DNA of 11,877 bases from Dehalococcoidia bacterium. Lineage in GTDB: Bacteria; Chloroflexota; Dehalococcoidia; Dehalococcoidales; DAOWJC01. The position numbers and the translations under genes were made by a program. Positions 1-6,654 of the stretch are shown here, in pieces (the first letter of the stretch is position 1; each line of letters begins with the position of its first letter). The notes beneath the pieces were generated by a model, which ran no database searches, was not told where the DNA came from, and saw only the letters and a list, made by a program, of their open reading frames with translations. Location of the stretch: assembly GCA_030640595.1 (NCBI GenBank), contig DAOWJC010000049.1, positions 1 through 11,877 of the forward strand, read 5' to 3'.

Positions 1-1
1 A

Positions 2-1015
2 GTGCACTTATTTGACAGTTTATGGGCACCGGAGATATTGAGCTTAAGCGACCTCTTGGGTGGTGCTGGCTTTTTTCATGATATCCTGATAGGTGAGATA
101 ATCGGTGGCGAAGTGAACTTTGTTGAATCATTTGGCTTACTGACCACCGGGCTCTTTGTCCCCTTTGGCATGGTTTTGCCTTACATTGTCTCTTTCTATC
201 TGGTGCTTGGTGTGCTTGAGGATGTAGGGTACCTGCCACGGCTGGCAGTGTTGATGGATACCATTATGCACCGCCTGGGCTTGCATGGTTATGCCATCAT
301 CCCGACCATGCTTGGGCTAGGCTGCAATGTGCCAGCTATTTTGGCTACGCGCATTCTGGAAAGCAAGCGGGAGAGATTTATTGCAGCTACATTGATATCC
401 ATTGCTATACCCTGTGCTGCCCTACAGGCGATGATTTTCGGCCTGGTTGGTCAGCATGGAGGACAGTATGTAGCCATCGTCTACGGGACACTATTCATTG
501 TCTGGGTAATTTTGGGAATTATAATTAACCGCTTTGTTAAAGGATTTAGTCCCGAACTACTAATTGAGATACCACCCTATCGTCTGCCGCCATGGCGGAC
601 CGTATTGCAAAAACTGTGGATGAGGGTCTATGGCTTCCTGGTAGAGGCTGTTCCTATAATTCTAGGTGCTGTCCTGGTAATCAATATACTCTATGTCTTT
701 GGGGTATTTGGTGCTATTGCTAATTTTACAGCACCGGTAGTAACCGGTCTTCTGGGATTACCTAAGGAGGCAGTAACAGCCCTAGTTATTGGATTTTTGC
801 GTAAGGATGTGGCCTTGGGCATGCTGGCTCCGTTAGCCTTAACTGCTGAGCAATTGGTTATTGGCAGTGTAGTTTTAGCCATGTTCTTCCCGTGTATTGC
901 TACCTTTGTTGTCCTACTCAGGGAGCTGGGGGTGGTAAATATGCTAAAAGCAGCGGGAATAATGATTATCGCTGCCTTGCTGGTAGGAGGGGCATTGAAC
1001 CTAATCTTACAGTAG
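2..1015 (+). CDS. feoB: Ferrous iron transport protein B, C-terminal part (5' end outside window)
   Basis: FeoB is the inner-membrane Fe(II) permease, with a cytoplasmic GTPase domain followed by a membrane domain containing two Gate regions. Only about 337 residues of the membrane half are visible; the N-terminal G domain would lie upstream. The first codon here, GTG at position 2, is only where the open frame enters the window and not a start. Gate 1 is seen as GLGCNVPAILATR at residues 105-117, with the conserved Cys108, and is preceded by LEDVGYLPR at 72-80. Gate 2 is FFPCIATFVVLLRELG at 295-310, with Cys298. Several hydrophobic helices lie between and around them. Where common FeoB proteins have a C-[SG]-A-R-x-P segment after Gate 1, this one has PCAALQ (137-142), so it belongs to a divergent subfamily. 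The gene ends 8 bp from the convergent kinase gene, with no obvious terminator between. feoA is not in the window. Family assignment is secure; iron specificity is inferred from family. Confidence 0.9.
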   Translation: MHLFDSLWAPEILSLSDLLGGAGFFHDILIGEIIGGEVNFVESFGLLTTGLFVPFGMVLPYIVSFYLVLGVLEDVGYLPRLAVLMDTIMHRLGLHGYAIIPTMLGLGCNVPAILATRILESKRERFIAATLISIAIPCAALQAMIFGLVGQHGGQYVAIVYGTLFIVWVILGIIINRFVKGFSPELLIEIPPYRLPPWRTVLQKLWMRVYGFLVEAVPIILGAVLVINILYVFGVFGAIANFTAPVVTGLLGLPKEAVTALVIGFLRKDVALGMLAPLALTAEQLVIGSVVLAMFFPCIATFVVLLRELGVVNMLKAAGIMIIAALLVGGALNLILQ

Positions 1016-1023
1016 ATTAGTAA

Positions 1024-2007
1024 TTATGGTGCCTCTTGCTTACCGGCAGCGAAGAATGTTTTAGCCCGTTCCTTGGTTGCCATCTCCCAGACCTTGATTT
1101 GTGGCAGTAGTCTCTCCACATCGGCTCTGTGGCATAGTTCGGTGCCCGGGGTTAACACAGTGGCACTACCCATAGCTACCGCTAATCGGCAGGCCTCTAT
1201 TAGTGGCTCTCCATAAGCTAGCTTTAAGACAAGCCCAGCTATAGTGCAGTCGCCAGCGCCTATAGCACTCCGCACCTTTACCGGGGGTGGGACTGCCTTA
1301 AAGATATTCTCCTTGGTAGCAGTAATAATGCCCTCTTTCCCCCTGGAGATGACTGCTATTTCAACACCCATCTTAACCAGGTTAAGGGCTGCCTTGATGA
1401 TTGCCTCTTCAGTAGGCAGTTCTGTCTCAAGTAGCTCTTCGGCCTCGCGGACGTTAGGCTTGACAAGATAGGGTTTAGCCTTTATACCCTCCTTCAACCA
1501 TTGACCTTCAGTGTCCAGGATAGTTCTTACCCCGTTGCCTTTAGCTCCCAGGACTATATCATAATAGATATTAGCTGGGACACCGGGCGGCACGCTGCCG
1601 CTGGCTACTAATAAATCTGGAGGGGGGTAAATTCTCTTCAATTTCTCAGCGAATCTCTCCAGTTCCCTCTTTGAGATATGGGGACCGGGGGCATTAATTA
1701 TTGTCTGCTGAAAGGTTTCGGTATCGGTGATAATAAAATTGGTGCGTGTTCCCCTCTCAACCGGGGTGAAGCTGAATGGCACCCCCTCTTCGTCGAGCAA
1801 TATTTCCAAGGCTCTGCCCTCGGCGCCACCTATGAATCCATAGGCGGTAGTTTTGCCGTCCATCTCGTGGATAGCCCGTGATACATCTATACCTTTACCC
1901 CCGGCATAAAGGCGCAGACCGGTCCATCGGTTACTCTCGTTCAACCTTAGTCCGTGGACAGTGATAGTTCTATCCAGGCTAGGATTGAGGGTTATGGTAG
2001 CAATCAT
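1024..2007 (-). CDS. PfkB-family hexose-phosphate kinase (1-phosphofructokinase / tagatose-6-phosphate kinase type)
   Basis: This cytoplasmic ribokinase-fold kinase would phosphorylate a sugar phosphate with ATP, for example fructose-1-phosphate, fructose-6-phosphate or tagatose-6-phosphate, to a 1,6-bisphosphate. The 327-residue length is normal for FruK/LacC enzymes. Family marks are the N-terminal TLNPSLDRT (6-14), AGGKG (35-39), ASGSVPPGVP (135-144), KPNVREAEELL (183-193) and the anion-hole and catalytic-base motif GAGD (250-253, Asp253 as predicted base). That motif continues CTIAG where relatives often have S-x-x-AG. The ATG start is supported by a strong GGAGGGG ribosome site just upstream. 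It starts 15 bp after the stop of the LacD-type aldolase and is surely co-transcribed with it, so the pair would make and cleave the bisphosphate. I cannot separate LacC from FruK or a minor 6-phosphofructokinase by motif alone, so no symbol is given. Confidence 0.85.
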   Translation of the reverse strand: MIATITLNPSLDRTITVHGLRLNESNRWTGLRLYAGGKGIDVSRAIHEMDGKTTAYGFIGGAEGRALEILLDEEGVPFSFTPVERGTRTNFIITDTETFQQTIINAPGPHISKRELERFAEKLKRIYPPPDLLVASGSVPPGVPANIYYDIVLGAKGNGVRTILDTEGQWLKEGIKAKPYLVKPNVREAEELLETELPTEEAIIKAALNLVKMGVEIAVISRGKEGIITATKENIFKAVPPPVKVRSAIGAGDCTIAGLVLKLAYGEPLIEACRLAVAMGSATVLTPGTELCHRADVERLLPQIKVWEMATKERAKTFFAAGKQEAP

Positions 2008-2022
2008 AGTACCCCTCCGATT

Positions 2023-3018
2023 TCAATATTCTTTATACCACCTTTCTGATATGGGTACCAGCTTGTGGATGGCTACCCCATACTTCTTATACCATGGCGT
2101 AGCGTATCTATTAGCTATCTCGGTTAGCCTTTTCAGCCTATCTGCCCCTACAGTGGATAGGTATTTGACCCTTTCTCGGGCATCATCAATATACATTGCC
2201 TCTTGCCAGATAGCACGACCACCGAGAAAGCCTGACGCCCCGGCCTGGCAGGCGATTTCTACCTGCTGGCAAAAAAGTTCAAAATCTACGCCAGCACTTA
2301 GGATGACCCACGGAACCTGGGATGACATGTCTAGCTGGTGACAGAGGTTGATGAGTTCAGGCTTATTCTTTCTGTAGTCCAGGTCAGCAGGAAACTCAGC
2401 CTTGAGCACATCTATTGGTTGGGCAGTAACATCCCGGGCGGTTTTAATCACTAGCTGTTCTTTCCGGGCAGCAAACTCTTGGGGGTTATTAATTTCGTTA
2501 CCTACGGGATAGCTCTTCGGTTCTACCAGGAAGGGAAGGTCATACTTTATGCATTCCATGGCTACCATATGGACTGTGTTCAACTGCTGGCTTGCCAGTA
2601 GTTCCAAATCCGGGCGGTAGTGAACCAGAATCTTTACCGCCGAGGCACCCATTCGCTTAATCTTGTCAACACCCCATTCATCCAGTAACCTGGTTAGGCG
2701 GTGTTCTTTGTCACCACTGTAGCCAGAGGCTTCTATACTAACCAGGAGCCCGGTATTATTAGGTAGGACACCGTGACTAATGCATTGGGCAGCACCAAAA
2801 ATAGGGTCAAGCAGCACAGCACTGGCATATTTAGCTAGGCTAGAGCACAGTTCTAGCTTGCGCTCAACCATTTCTTCATAGTTGACTTCCCCCGGGCTCT
2901 CTTCGTCTATCATGCTGCGTAAAGACCCACGGTGGTCCATAGCGCACATAGTAAAGATGCCATCCGGGTTGGCAATCTGTTGCAGACCCCTTATTTTACC
3001 AATGCCTAACCTTTTCAT
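2023..3018 (-). CDS. lacD: Tagatose-1,6-bisphosphate aldolase, LacD class I type
   Basis: LacD aldolases cleave tagatose- or fructose-1,6-bisphosphate to dihydroxyacetone phosphate and glyceraldehyde-3-phosphate through a lysine Schiff base, without metal. The 331-residue length fits the family (about 326). Recognisable blocks are AMDHRGSLRSMI (26-37), VLLDPIFGA (68-76), PFLVEPKSYP (162-171), DVLKAEFPADL (203-213), LSAGVDFELF (240-249) and GASGFLGGRAIW (260-271). Lys206 in DVLKAEFP aligns with the Schiff-base lysine known as Lys205 in the staphylococcal and streptococcal enzymes. It is first in a two-gene operon with the PfkB kinase, and is divergent from plsC. The ATG has only a modest AAGGGA ribosome site. 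No galactose phosphotransferase or isomerase genes are nearby, so a role as the cell's fructose-bisphosphate aldolase is as likely as tagatose breakdown; that choice is inference. Confidence 0.87.
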   Translation of the reverse strand: MKRLGIGKIRGLQQIANPDGIFTMCAMDHRGSLRSMIDEESPGEVNYEEMVERKLELCSSLAKYASAVLLDPIFGAAQCISHGVLPNNTGLLVSIEASGYSGDKEHRLTRLLDEWGVDKIKRMGASAVKILVHYRPDLELLASQQLNTVHMVAMECIKYDLPFLVEPKSYPVGNEINNPQEFAARKEQLVIKTARDVTAQPIDVLKAEFPADLDYRKNKPELINLCHQLDMSSQVPWVILSAGVDFELFCQQVEIACQAGASGFLGGRAIWQEAMYIDDARERVKYLSTVGADRLKRLTEIANRYATPWYKKYGVAIHKLVPISERWYKEY

Positions 3019-3031
3019 ATTTCCCTTGGCT

Positions 3032-3060
3032 ATTATGGAACAAAAGACAGGTCAAATCAA
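3032..3060 (-). promoter_or_regulatory. Candidate promoter for the aldolase-kinase operon
   Basis: Read on the minus strand, TTGATT (3055-3060) and CATAAT (3032-3037) are separated by 17 bp. The predicted transcription start falls only about 7 bases upstream of the aldolase ATG and would overlap its AAGGGA ribosome site, giving an almost leaderless message. That geometry lowers confidence; no better match was seen in the 126-bp divergent gap. Confidence 0.35.
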
Positions 3061-3079
3061 GGCGCTATGCTTGGGGGGT

Positions 3080-3109
3080 TTGCCTTTACCCTTAGCTATG
3101 GGCTATAAT
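3080..3109 (+). promoter_or_regulatory. Candidate sigma70-type promoter for plsC-ispH
   Basis: TTGCCT (3080-3085) and a perfect TATAAT (3104-3109) are 18 bp apart. Transcription would begin near 3116, leaving a leader of about 30 bases before the plsC GTG at 3145. It lies back to back with the minus-strand aldolase promoter. Confidence 0.6.
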
Positions 3110-3144
3110 TAACAATCTAAATTCCTCTTCCGTGGGAGAGGCTG

Positions 3145-3786
3145 GTGCCCTGGTTCTATTATGTAGGCAGACTAGTGGTGAGGATGCTGCTGCTTCTCCT
3201 GACTCGTTGGCGGGTCAAGGGTAGAGAGAATGTCCCTAGCCAAGGGTCGTTGCTAGTTGTAGCTAATCATCTCAATCTAGCTGACCCGCCTCTGCTTGCT
3301 GTTAGCCTTGGGCGAAAGGCGATATTTATGGCTAAGGAGGAGCTATTTCGCTTCCGATTGTCAGGCTACTTTATACACGGCTTTGGCGCCTTTCCAGTGC
3401 ACCGAGGACAACTGGATAGGAAGGCACTGCGTCAGGCAGGGCAAGTTCTGGGCGAGGGTCTGGCCTTAGTTATGTTCCCTGAAGCAACGAGGAGCAAGAG
3501 CGCTCAATTGCAGCCTGCTTTCTCTGGCTCGGCGCTAATAGCCCTGCGTAGTGGTGTCCCTATTCTCCCTATAGGCATTACTGGCACAGAAAGAATTAAG
3601 GGTGTAGCCTGGTTACTGCATCGCCCTGAGATAACAGTTAATATTGGTCATCCTTTCCATCTGCCACCGGCTAGTAGTAAATTGACTAAGGTAGAACTTA
3701 CCAAGCTTACTGATTATATGATGGGGCGTATAGCTGAGCTCCTTCCCCCAGAGTATCGGGGAGATTATGCGGAGCAAGGAAATTAG
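3145..3786 (+). CDS. plsC: 1-acyl-sn-glycerol-3-phosphate acyltransferase
   Basis: This membrane-associated enzyme transfers an acyl chain to the 2-position of lysophosphatidic acid, giving phosphatidic acid, the precursor of membrane phospholipids. All four acyltransferase blocks are visible: NHLNLAD (41-47, the H-x4-D catalytic pair His42 and Asp47), GAFPVHR (81-87), FPEATRS (111-117) and VPILPIG (138-144). Block III has Ala where most PlsC proteins have Gly (FPEGTRS), a tolerated variant. A hydrophobic N-terminal segment (about residues 6-20) can anchor it in the membrane. The 213-residue length is typical of short bacterial PlsC. The start is GTG with GGGAGAGG just upstream; the spacing is short, but no earlier in-frame start is better. 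Its TAG stop directly abuts the ispH ATG, so the two are translationally linked. Acyl chain preference cannot be read from sequence. Confidence 0.9.
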   Translation: MPWFYYVGRLVVRMLLLLLTRWRVKGRENVPSQGSLLVVANHLNLADPPLLAVSLGRKAIFMAKEELFRFRLSGYFIHGFGAFPVHRGQLDRKALRQAGQVLGEGLALVMFPEATRSKSAQLQPAFSGSALIALRSGVPILPIGITGTERIKGVAWLLHRPEITVNIGHPFHLPPASSKLTKVELTKLTDYMMGRIAELLPPEYRGDYAEQGN

Positions 3787-4638
3787 ATGTCATTACGGAT
3801 TGAAAAAGCGACTGGAATAGGGTTTTGCTTTGGAGTCAGGCGAGCCATTAATATCTTAGAGAAAGTTGCCCGTGAGCGGGGTGGGGTGGAAACATTGGGG
3901 GCTGTGGTGCACAACCAACCGGTGCTGCAAAGACTAGCTGAGCTCGGGGTTAGGGTAGCCAAGGGTGTGGATGATATACAGGGTGATGTTGTGGCTATTA
4001 GCACTCACGGGGTGAGCCCGCAACTGGAGAGTGAGATTCGAGCTCGGCATATTGACATAATTAATACTACTTGCCCCTTTGTTCACCGAGCCCAACTTGT
4101 CGCTCGGAAGTTAGCCGAGTCTGGCTTTTTTGTTATTATATATGGCGATGCTGACCACTCCGAGGTCAAAGGTATTCTTGGTTGGACTAATGGTAGGGGA
4201 GTAGCTACGCTGGATGAGAAGTCTATCGCCACCCTTGACCATTTACCTCGCCGTTTAGGTGTTCTATCCCAGACAACCCAGATACCAGTTCATTTTACCG
4301 AATTTGTGAAGAAGCTTATTGACTCTGCTTTGGCTAAAGGCTCTGAGCTACGCATTATTGATACCATTTGTTATGATATTAGAGACCGGCAGGCAGTAGC
4401 CCTCGAATTAGCTAATAGGGTGGACTTGATGCTCGTTATCGGTGGTCATATCAGTGCTAATACCAAACATCTTGCCGAGTTATGTTCTACAGTTACTAAG
4501 ACATATCTAGTTGAAACCGTAGATGAAATCCAACCCACTTGGTTTCAGGGTCAGACCGGTGTAGGTATAACTTCAGGGGCTTCCACTGCCGAGCAAACCA
4601 TAAATGAAGTATTGATGAAGCTAGAAGCGATAGGTTAA
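3787..4638 (+). CDS. ispH: 4-hydroxy-3-methylbut-2-enyl diphosphate reductase (LytB)
   Basis: IspH performs the last step of the MEP isoprenoid pathway, reducing HMBPP to IPP and DMAPP with a [4Fe-4S] cluster in the cytoplasm. The three cluster cysteines are present: Cys14 in GFCFGV, Cys96 in TTCPFV and Cys195 in DTICYD. Substrate-binding residues are also conserved: His43 (VVHNQ), His74 (STHGV), His124 and Glu126 (DHSEV), the SQTTQ segment (161-165) and SANT (223-226). The length of 283 residues is slightly below the E. coli enzyme and normal for compact bacterial forms. An AAGGA ribosome site within the end of plsC (3776-3780) supports the ATG start, and there is no gap between the two genes. 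Use of the MEP route argues against an archaeal host. It converges on the RAM-domain gene with a 19-bp gap and no evident terminator hairpin. Confidence 0.96.
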   Translation: MSLRIEKATGIGFCFGVRRAINILEKVARERGGVETLGAVVHNQPVLQRLAELGVRVAKGVDDIQGDVVAISTHGVSPQLESEIRARHIDIINTTCPFVHRAQLVARKLAESGFFVIIYGDADHSEVKGILGWTNGRGVATLDEKSIATLDHLPRRLGVLSQTTQIPVHFTEFVKKLIDSALAKGSELRIIDTICYDIRDRQAVALELANRVDLMLVIGGHISANTKHLAELCSTVTKTYLVETVDEIQPTWFQGQTGVGITSGASTAEQTINEVLMKLEAIG

Positions 4639-4657
4639 ATCTAGACGGCGACCGAGT

Positions 4658-4897
4658 TTAGGTAGCCTGTATTGCCAGGCAGGTCACTGTTCTGGAGATG
4701 CCAACGGTGGGGTGAATTTTACCAGTGACCAAGTCGCCAATATCGTTCAAAGTTTCCCCTTCTATTATAGCAATAATATCATAGGGTCCAGTTACCGTAT
4801 CAACCGATTTCACTCCCTCTAACTGTCTAAGAGTAGCCACGACGTCCTTATTTCTACCCACTACTGTTTCAATTAAAACAAAAGCCTTTGCTGCCAC
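4658..4897 (-). CDS. Stand-alone Lrp/AsnC effector-binding (RAM) domain protein
   Basis: The product is a single alpha/beta-sandwich RAM domain of 79 residues with no helix-turn-helix, so it is not a complete Lrp regulator. Such SraM-type proteins form oligomers that bind amino acids or other small effectors; some may pair with full Lrp proteins. Visible marks are the first strand AFVLIET, VTGPYDIIAIIEG in the middle, and the C-terminal GISRTVTCLAI typical of the AsnC ligand domain. I place the start at the GTG whose last base is 4897. An upstream in-frame GTG (4904-4906) would add three residues, but it lies inside the GGAGGTGA Shine-Dalgarno sequence and so is unlikely to be used. The gene has its own near-consensus promoter, divergent from the acyl-CoA dehydrogenase. 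The ligand and regulatory target are unknown. Confidence 0.85.
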   Translation of the reverse strand: MAAKAFVLIETVVGRNKDVVATLRQLEGVKSVDTVTGPYDIIAIIEGETLNDIGDLVTGKIHPTVGISRTVTCLAIQAT

Positions 4898-4902
4898 CGA
4901 GT

Positions 4903-4910
4903 TCACCTCC
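4903..4910 (-). promoter_or_regulatory. Shine-Dalgarno that fixes the RAM gene start
   Basis: On the minus strand this reads GGAGGTGA, a full eight-base complement to the usual 16S rRNA 3' end. It contains the first in-frame GTG, so it cannot serve that codon. The GGAGG core is 8 bases upstream of the next in-frame GTG at 4895-4897, which is the better start. Confidence 0.75.
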
Positions 4911-4932
4911 CTTTTACTGAGTTATTAATTTA

Positions 4933-4961
4933 ATTATATTTGCTCCTGTCTCCACCGTCAA
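4933..4961 (-). promoter_or_regulatory. Near-consensus promoter for the RAM-domain gene
   Basis: On the minus strand TTGACG (4956-4961) is followed after exactly 17 bp by a perfect TATAAT (4933-4938). Transcription would start near 4926, about 28 bases before the GTG. The match is among the best in the window. Confidence 0.75.
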
Positions 4962-4975
4962 TATGGGTCATCGGC

Positions 4976-5006
4976 TTGACAGTAAATATGTAGCTCCGCT
5001 TATAAT
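4976..5006 (+). promoter_or_regulatory. Promoter with consensus boxes for the acyl-CoA dehydrogenase
   Basis: A perfect TTGACA (4976-4981) and a perfect TATAAT (5001-5006) are 19 bp apart, a wide but usable spacer. The -35 box is 14 bp from the -35 box of the divergent RAM promoter, so one bound protein could affect both. The leader to the TTG start would be about 130 bases. Confidence 0.6.
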
Positions 5007-5060
5007 AAGCTTACTTTGTCTGGAAATCTAGTAATTTTTGAAGTATCCTCTGGGGTAGCC

Positions 5061-5100
5061 GCTAAGAAAACTAGTTGCTAAGTTTGGTACCGTAGCTAAG
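5061..5100 (+). repeat. Three GCTAAG direct repeats in the acyl-CoA dehydrogenase leader
   Basis: GCTAAG occurs at 5061-5066, 5077-5082 and 5095-5100, with 16 and 18 bp periodicity. They lie downstream of the predicted transcription start and upstream of the dehydrogenase. A weak alternative -10 (TATACT, 5105-5110) follows. They may be a protein-binding array or chance; a hexamer is short evidence. Confidence 0.3.
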
Positions 5101-5145
5101 GGTATATACTTCCCTATATGAATTGATTATGGAAAGGGGGGGAGC

Positions 5146-6303
5146 TTGGAGTATTTCTTAAGTGAACAGCAGAAGATAATCAAGAGCTTAACCAGAACGA
5201 TTGCTGAGGAAAAGGTATTGCCGGTACGGGCAGAACTGGATGAGAAGGAAGAGTTTCCCTGGGAGATAATGAAAATCCTTGCCGACACCGACATGTTCCG
5301 TGTCTTTATTCCCGAAGAATATGAAGGCTTAGGTGGCGGCTGTTTTGAGCTGTGTCTGGTTATTGAAGAGCTAAGCCGAGTATGTAGCGGTGTGGCCATT
5401 AGCTATGCGGCTAGCGCCCTGGGAGTTACTCCCCTGCTAGCGTATGGTACTGAAGAGCAAAAGCGGAAATACTTACCTGATGTTGCCTCTGGGAAGAGAC
5501 TAGCCGCCTTTGCTGTAACTGAGTCAACAGCAGGCAGTGATATCGCCGCTATAAAGACAACCGCAGAAAAAGTTGAGGGCGGCTATCTACTTAACGGTAC
5601 CAAACAATTCACTACCAACGGCGGTGAGGCTGAGCTATATACAGTCATCGCTTTGACTGATAAAACCAGAGGCGCTCGTGGCGCCAGTGCTATCCTAGTA
5701 GAAAAGGACACCCCCGGTTTCTCCTTCGGTAGAAAGGAGAAGAAGCTAGGTATTCGCGCTTCGGCAACAAGGGAGCTAGTCTTTGAAGATTGTCTGGTTC
5801 CTGCGGAGAATATAATTGGTAAGGAGGGAATGGGATTTATTGTGACATTGAAACTCTTCGATAGCTCGCGTCCGGGAATAGGGGCTCAAGCGGTTGGGCT
5901 GGCTCAAGGAGCTTTGGAAGCAGCAGTAGCCCATGCTCGGCAGCGTATCCAGTTTGGACACCCTATTATTTCTCTCCAGGCCGTCCAGCATATGCTGGCT
6001 GATATGGCTATCCAGGTGGAAGCGGCTAGAGCACTGGTTTATGCCGTAGCCAGAACTGTCGACAGCGGAGCCAGGAACGTTAGTGAAGAATCAGCAATGG
6101 CTAAGGTTTTCGCCTCAGACGTGGCTATGAAGGTTACTACTGATGCGGTGCAGATTTTTGGTGGTGTTGGTTACATGCGTGATTACCCCATTGAGAAGAT
6201 GTTTAGAGATGCCAAAATCACCCAGATATATGAAGGCACTAACCAGGTTCTAAGAAATACCATCGCCTTTGAACTCAGGAAGAGAAAGGCAAGGCGGGAA
6301 TGA
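5146..6303 (+). CDS. Acyl-CoA dehydrogenase (FAD-dependent, short/branched-chain type)
   Basis: This cytoplasmic flavoenzyme would oxidise an acyl-CoA to the 2-enoyl-CoA and pass electrons to electron-transfer flavoprotein (ETF). At 385 residues it has the full family layout: an N-terminal helical domain, the flavin-contact block AFAVTESTAGSD (121-132), the beta domain with FTTNGGEAELY (155-165), and the C-terminal helical domain with RQRIQFGHPI (265-274) and QIFGGVGYMRDYP (336-348). Glu363 in IYEGTNQ sits at the catalytic-base position of short-chain enzymes. The start is TTG, preceded by a purine-rich GGAAAGGGGGGGAG; the nearby ATG codons at 5118 and 5129 are out of frame. Its stop overlaps the ATG of an etfB relic in an ATGA junction, showing an ancestral operon with its electron acceptor. 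Because that etfB is broken, this enzyme would need an ETF from elsewhere. Substrate chain length cannot be set from sequence. Confidence 0.93.
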   Translation: MEYFLSEQQKIIKSLTRTIAEEKVLPVRAELDEKEEFPWEIMKILADTDMFRVFIPEEYEGLGGGCFELCLVIEELSRVCSGVAISYAASALGVTPLLAYGTEEQKRKYLPDVASGKRLAAFAVTESTAGSDIAAIKTTAEKVEGGYLLNGTKQFTTNGGEAELYTVIALTDKTRGARGASAILVEKDTPGFSFGRKEKKLGIRASATRELVFEDCLVPAENIIGKEGMGFIVTLKLFDSSRPGIGAQAVGLAQGALEAAVAHARQRIQFGHPIISLQAVQHMLADMAIQVEAARALVYAVARTVDSGARNVSEESAMAKVFASDVAMKVTTDAVQIFGGVGYMRDYPIEKMFRDAKITQIYEGTNQVLRNTIAFELRKRKARRE

Positions 6304-6574
6304 ACATCTCGGTTTGCTGAAGCAGGTCCCTGGTACCACCGAAGTCAAGATTGCCCCCAACCAATACCCTCGTGAGGCAGGGAATTAAGAATATCATCAA
6401 CCCTTTTGATATCTATGCCTTGGAGGAGGGGTCAGATTAAAGGAGCGATACGGGGGTAGGGTTACTGCTATCAGCAGGGGGTCCCCTCAGGCTGGAGAGG
6501 CGCTGAGAGAAGCAATTTCACCGGGTGCTGACGAAGCCATTTTGTTAAGTGATAATGCCTTTGCTAATAGATAA
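6300..6574 (+). pseudogene. etfB: Decayed, truncated electron-transfer flavoprotein beta subunit
   Basis: EtfB is the AMP-binding subunit of ETF, which accepts electrons from acyl-CoA dehydrogenases. The ATG at 6300 overlaps the dehydrogenase stop, and the relic must be read in shifting frames. MNISVC (6300-6317) is followed by a one-base loss. KQVPGTTEVKIAP (6320-6358) is followed by a second shift. TNTLVRQGIKNIINPFDIY then ALEEG (6360-6431) is followed by loss of one G in a G-run. RLKERYGGRVTAISRGS, PQAGEALREAISPGADEAI and LLSDNAFA (6434-6565) end two codons before a stop at 6572. These blocks match, in order, the EtfB N terminus (V-C-x-K-Q-V-P-D-T, the NPFD segment, R-L-K-E-x-Y-G-G, GADEAILLSD). 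Only about the first 90 of roughly 255 codons remain, and etfA is absent downstream. Three frameshifts plus truncation argue for a pseudogene; single assembly errors could explain one shift, not the missing two thirds. Confidence 0.85.
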
Positions 6575-6597
6575 GTTAAAGAGCTAACTTGACATAA

Positions 6598-6625
6598 TCC
6601 AGTTCGAATCTCGTTCAGGGAGCCA
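6598..6625 (+). other. tRNA 3'-end-like fragment (T-arm, acceptor strand, CCA)
   Basis: The order and spacing match a tRNA 3' end exactly: a 5-base T-stem strand (6598-6602), T-loop TTCGAAT (6603-6609), 5-base stem strand (6610-6614), 7-base acceptor strand TCAGGGA (6615-6621), discriminator G and CCA (6623-6625). Only three of five T-stem pairs form, and no matching TCCCTGA 5' acceptor strand lies upstream, so it is not a whole tRNA. A U1-A72 acceptor with G73 is typical of tRNA-Asn or tRNA-Gln. Such fragments are common at integration sites. It begins about 30 bases after the etfB homology stops. Confidence 0.5.
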
Positions 6626-6654
6626 CGAAAAATCGCCAGGCAGCGTTTTTTTCT

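Noticed and set aside
4904..4906. GTG at 4904-4906 as the RAM gene start
   Set aside because: It lies within the GGAGGTGA ribosome-binding sequence; the GTG at 4895-4897 has normal spacing.
5013..5145. Riboswitch in the long dehydrogenase leader
   Set aside because: No known aptamer core or convincing nested helices could be traced by eye; only short direct repeats were seen.
6300..6440. Programmed frameshifting to make a full EtfB
   Set aside because: Three separate shifts in about 120 bases, plus loss of the C-terminal two thirds, fit decay and not a recoding site; no slippery heptamer with a stimulating structure was seen.
6589..6617. TTGACA at 6589-6594 as a promoter for the methyltransferase
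   Set aside because: No acceptable -10 hexamer lies 16 to 18 bp downstream; the spot reads CTCGTT to CGTTCA.
6526..6625. Complete tRNA gene ending at 6625
   Set aside because: No TCCCTGA 5' acceptor strand, D-arm or anticodon arm is found in the preceding 75 bases; two T-stem pairs also fail.
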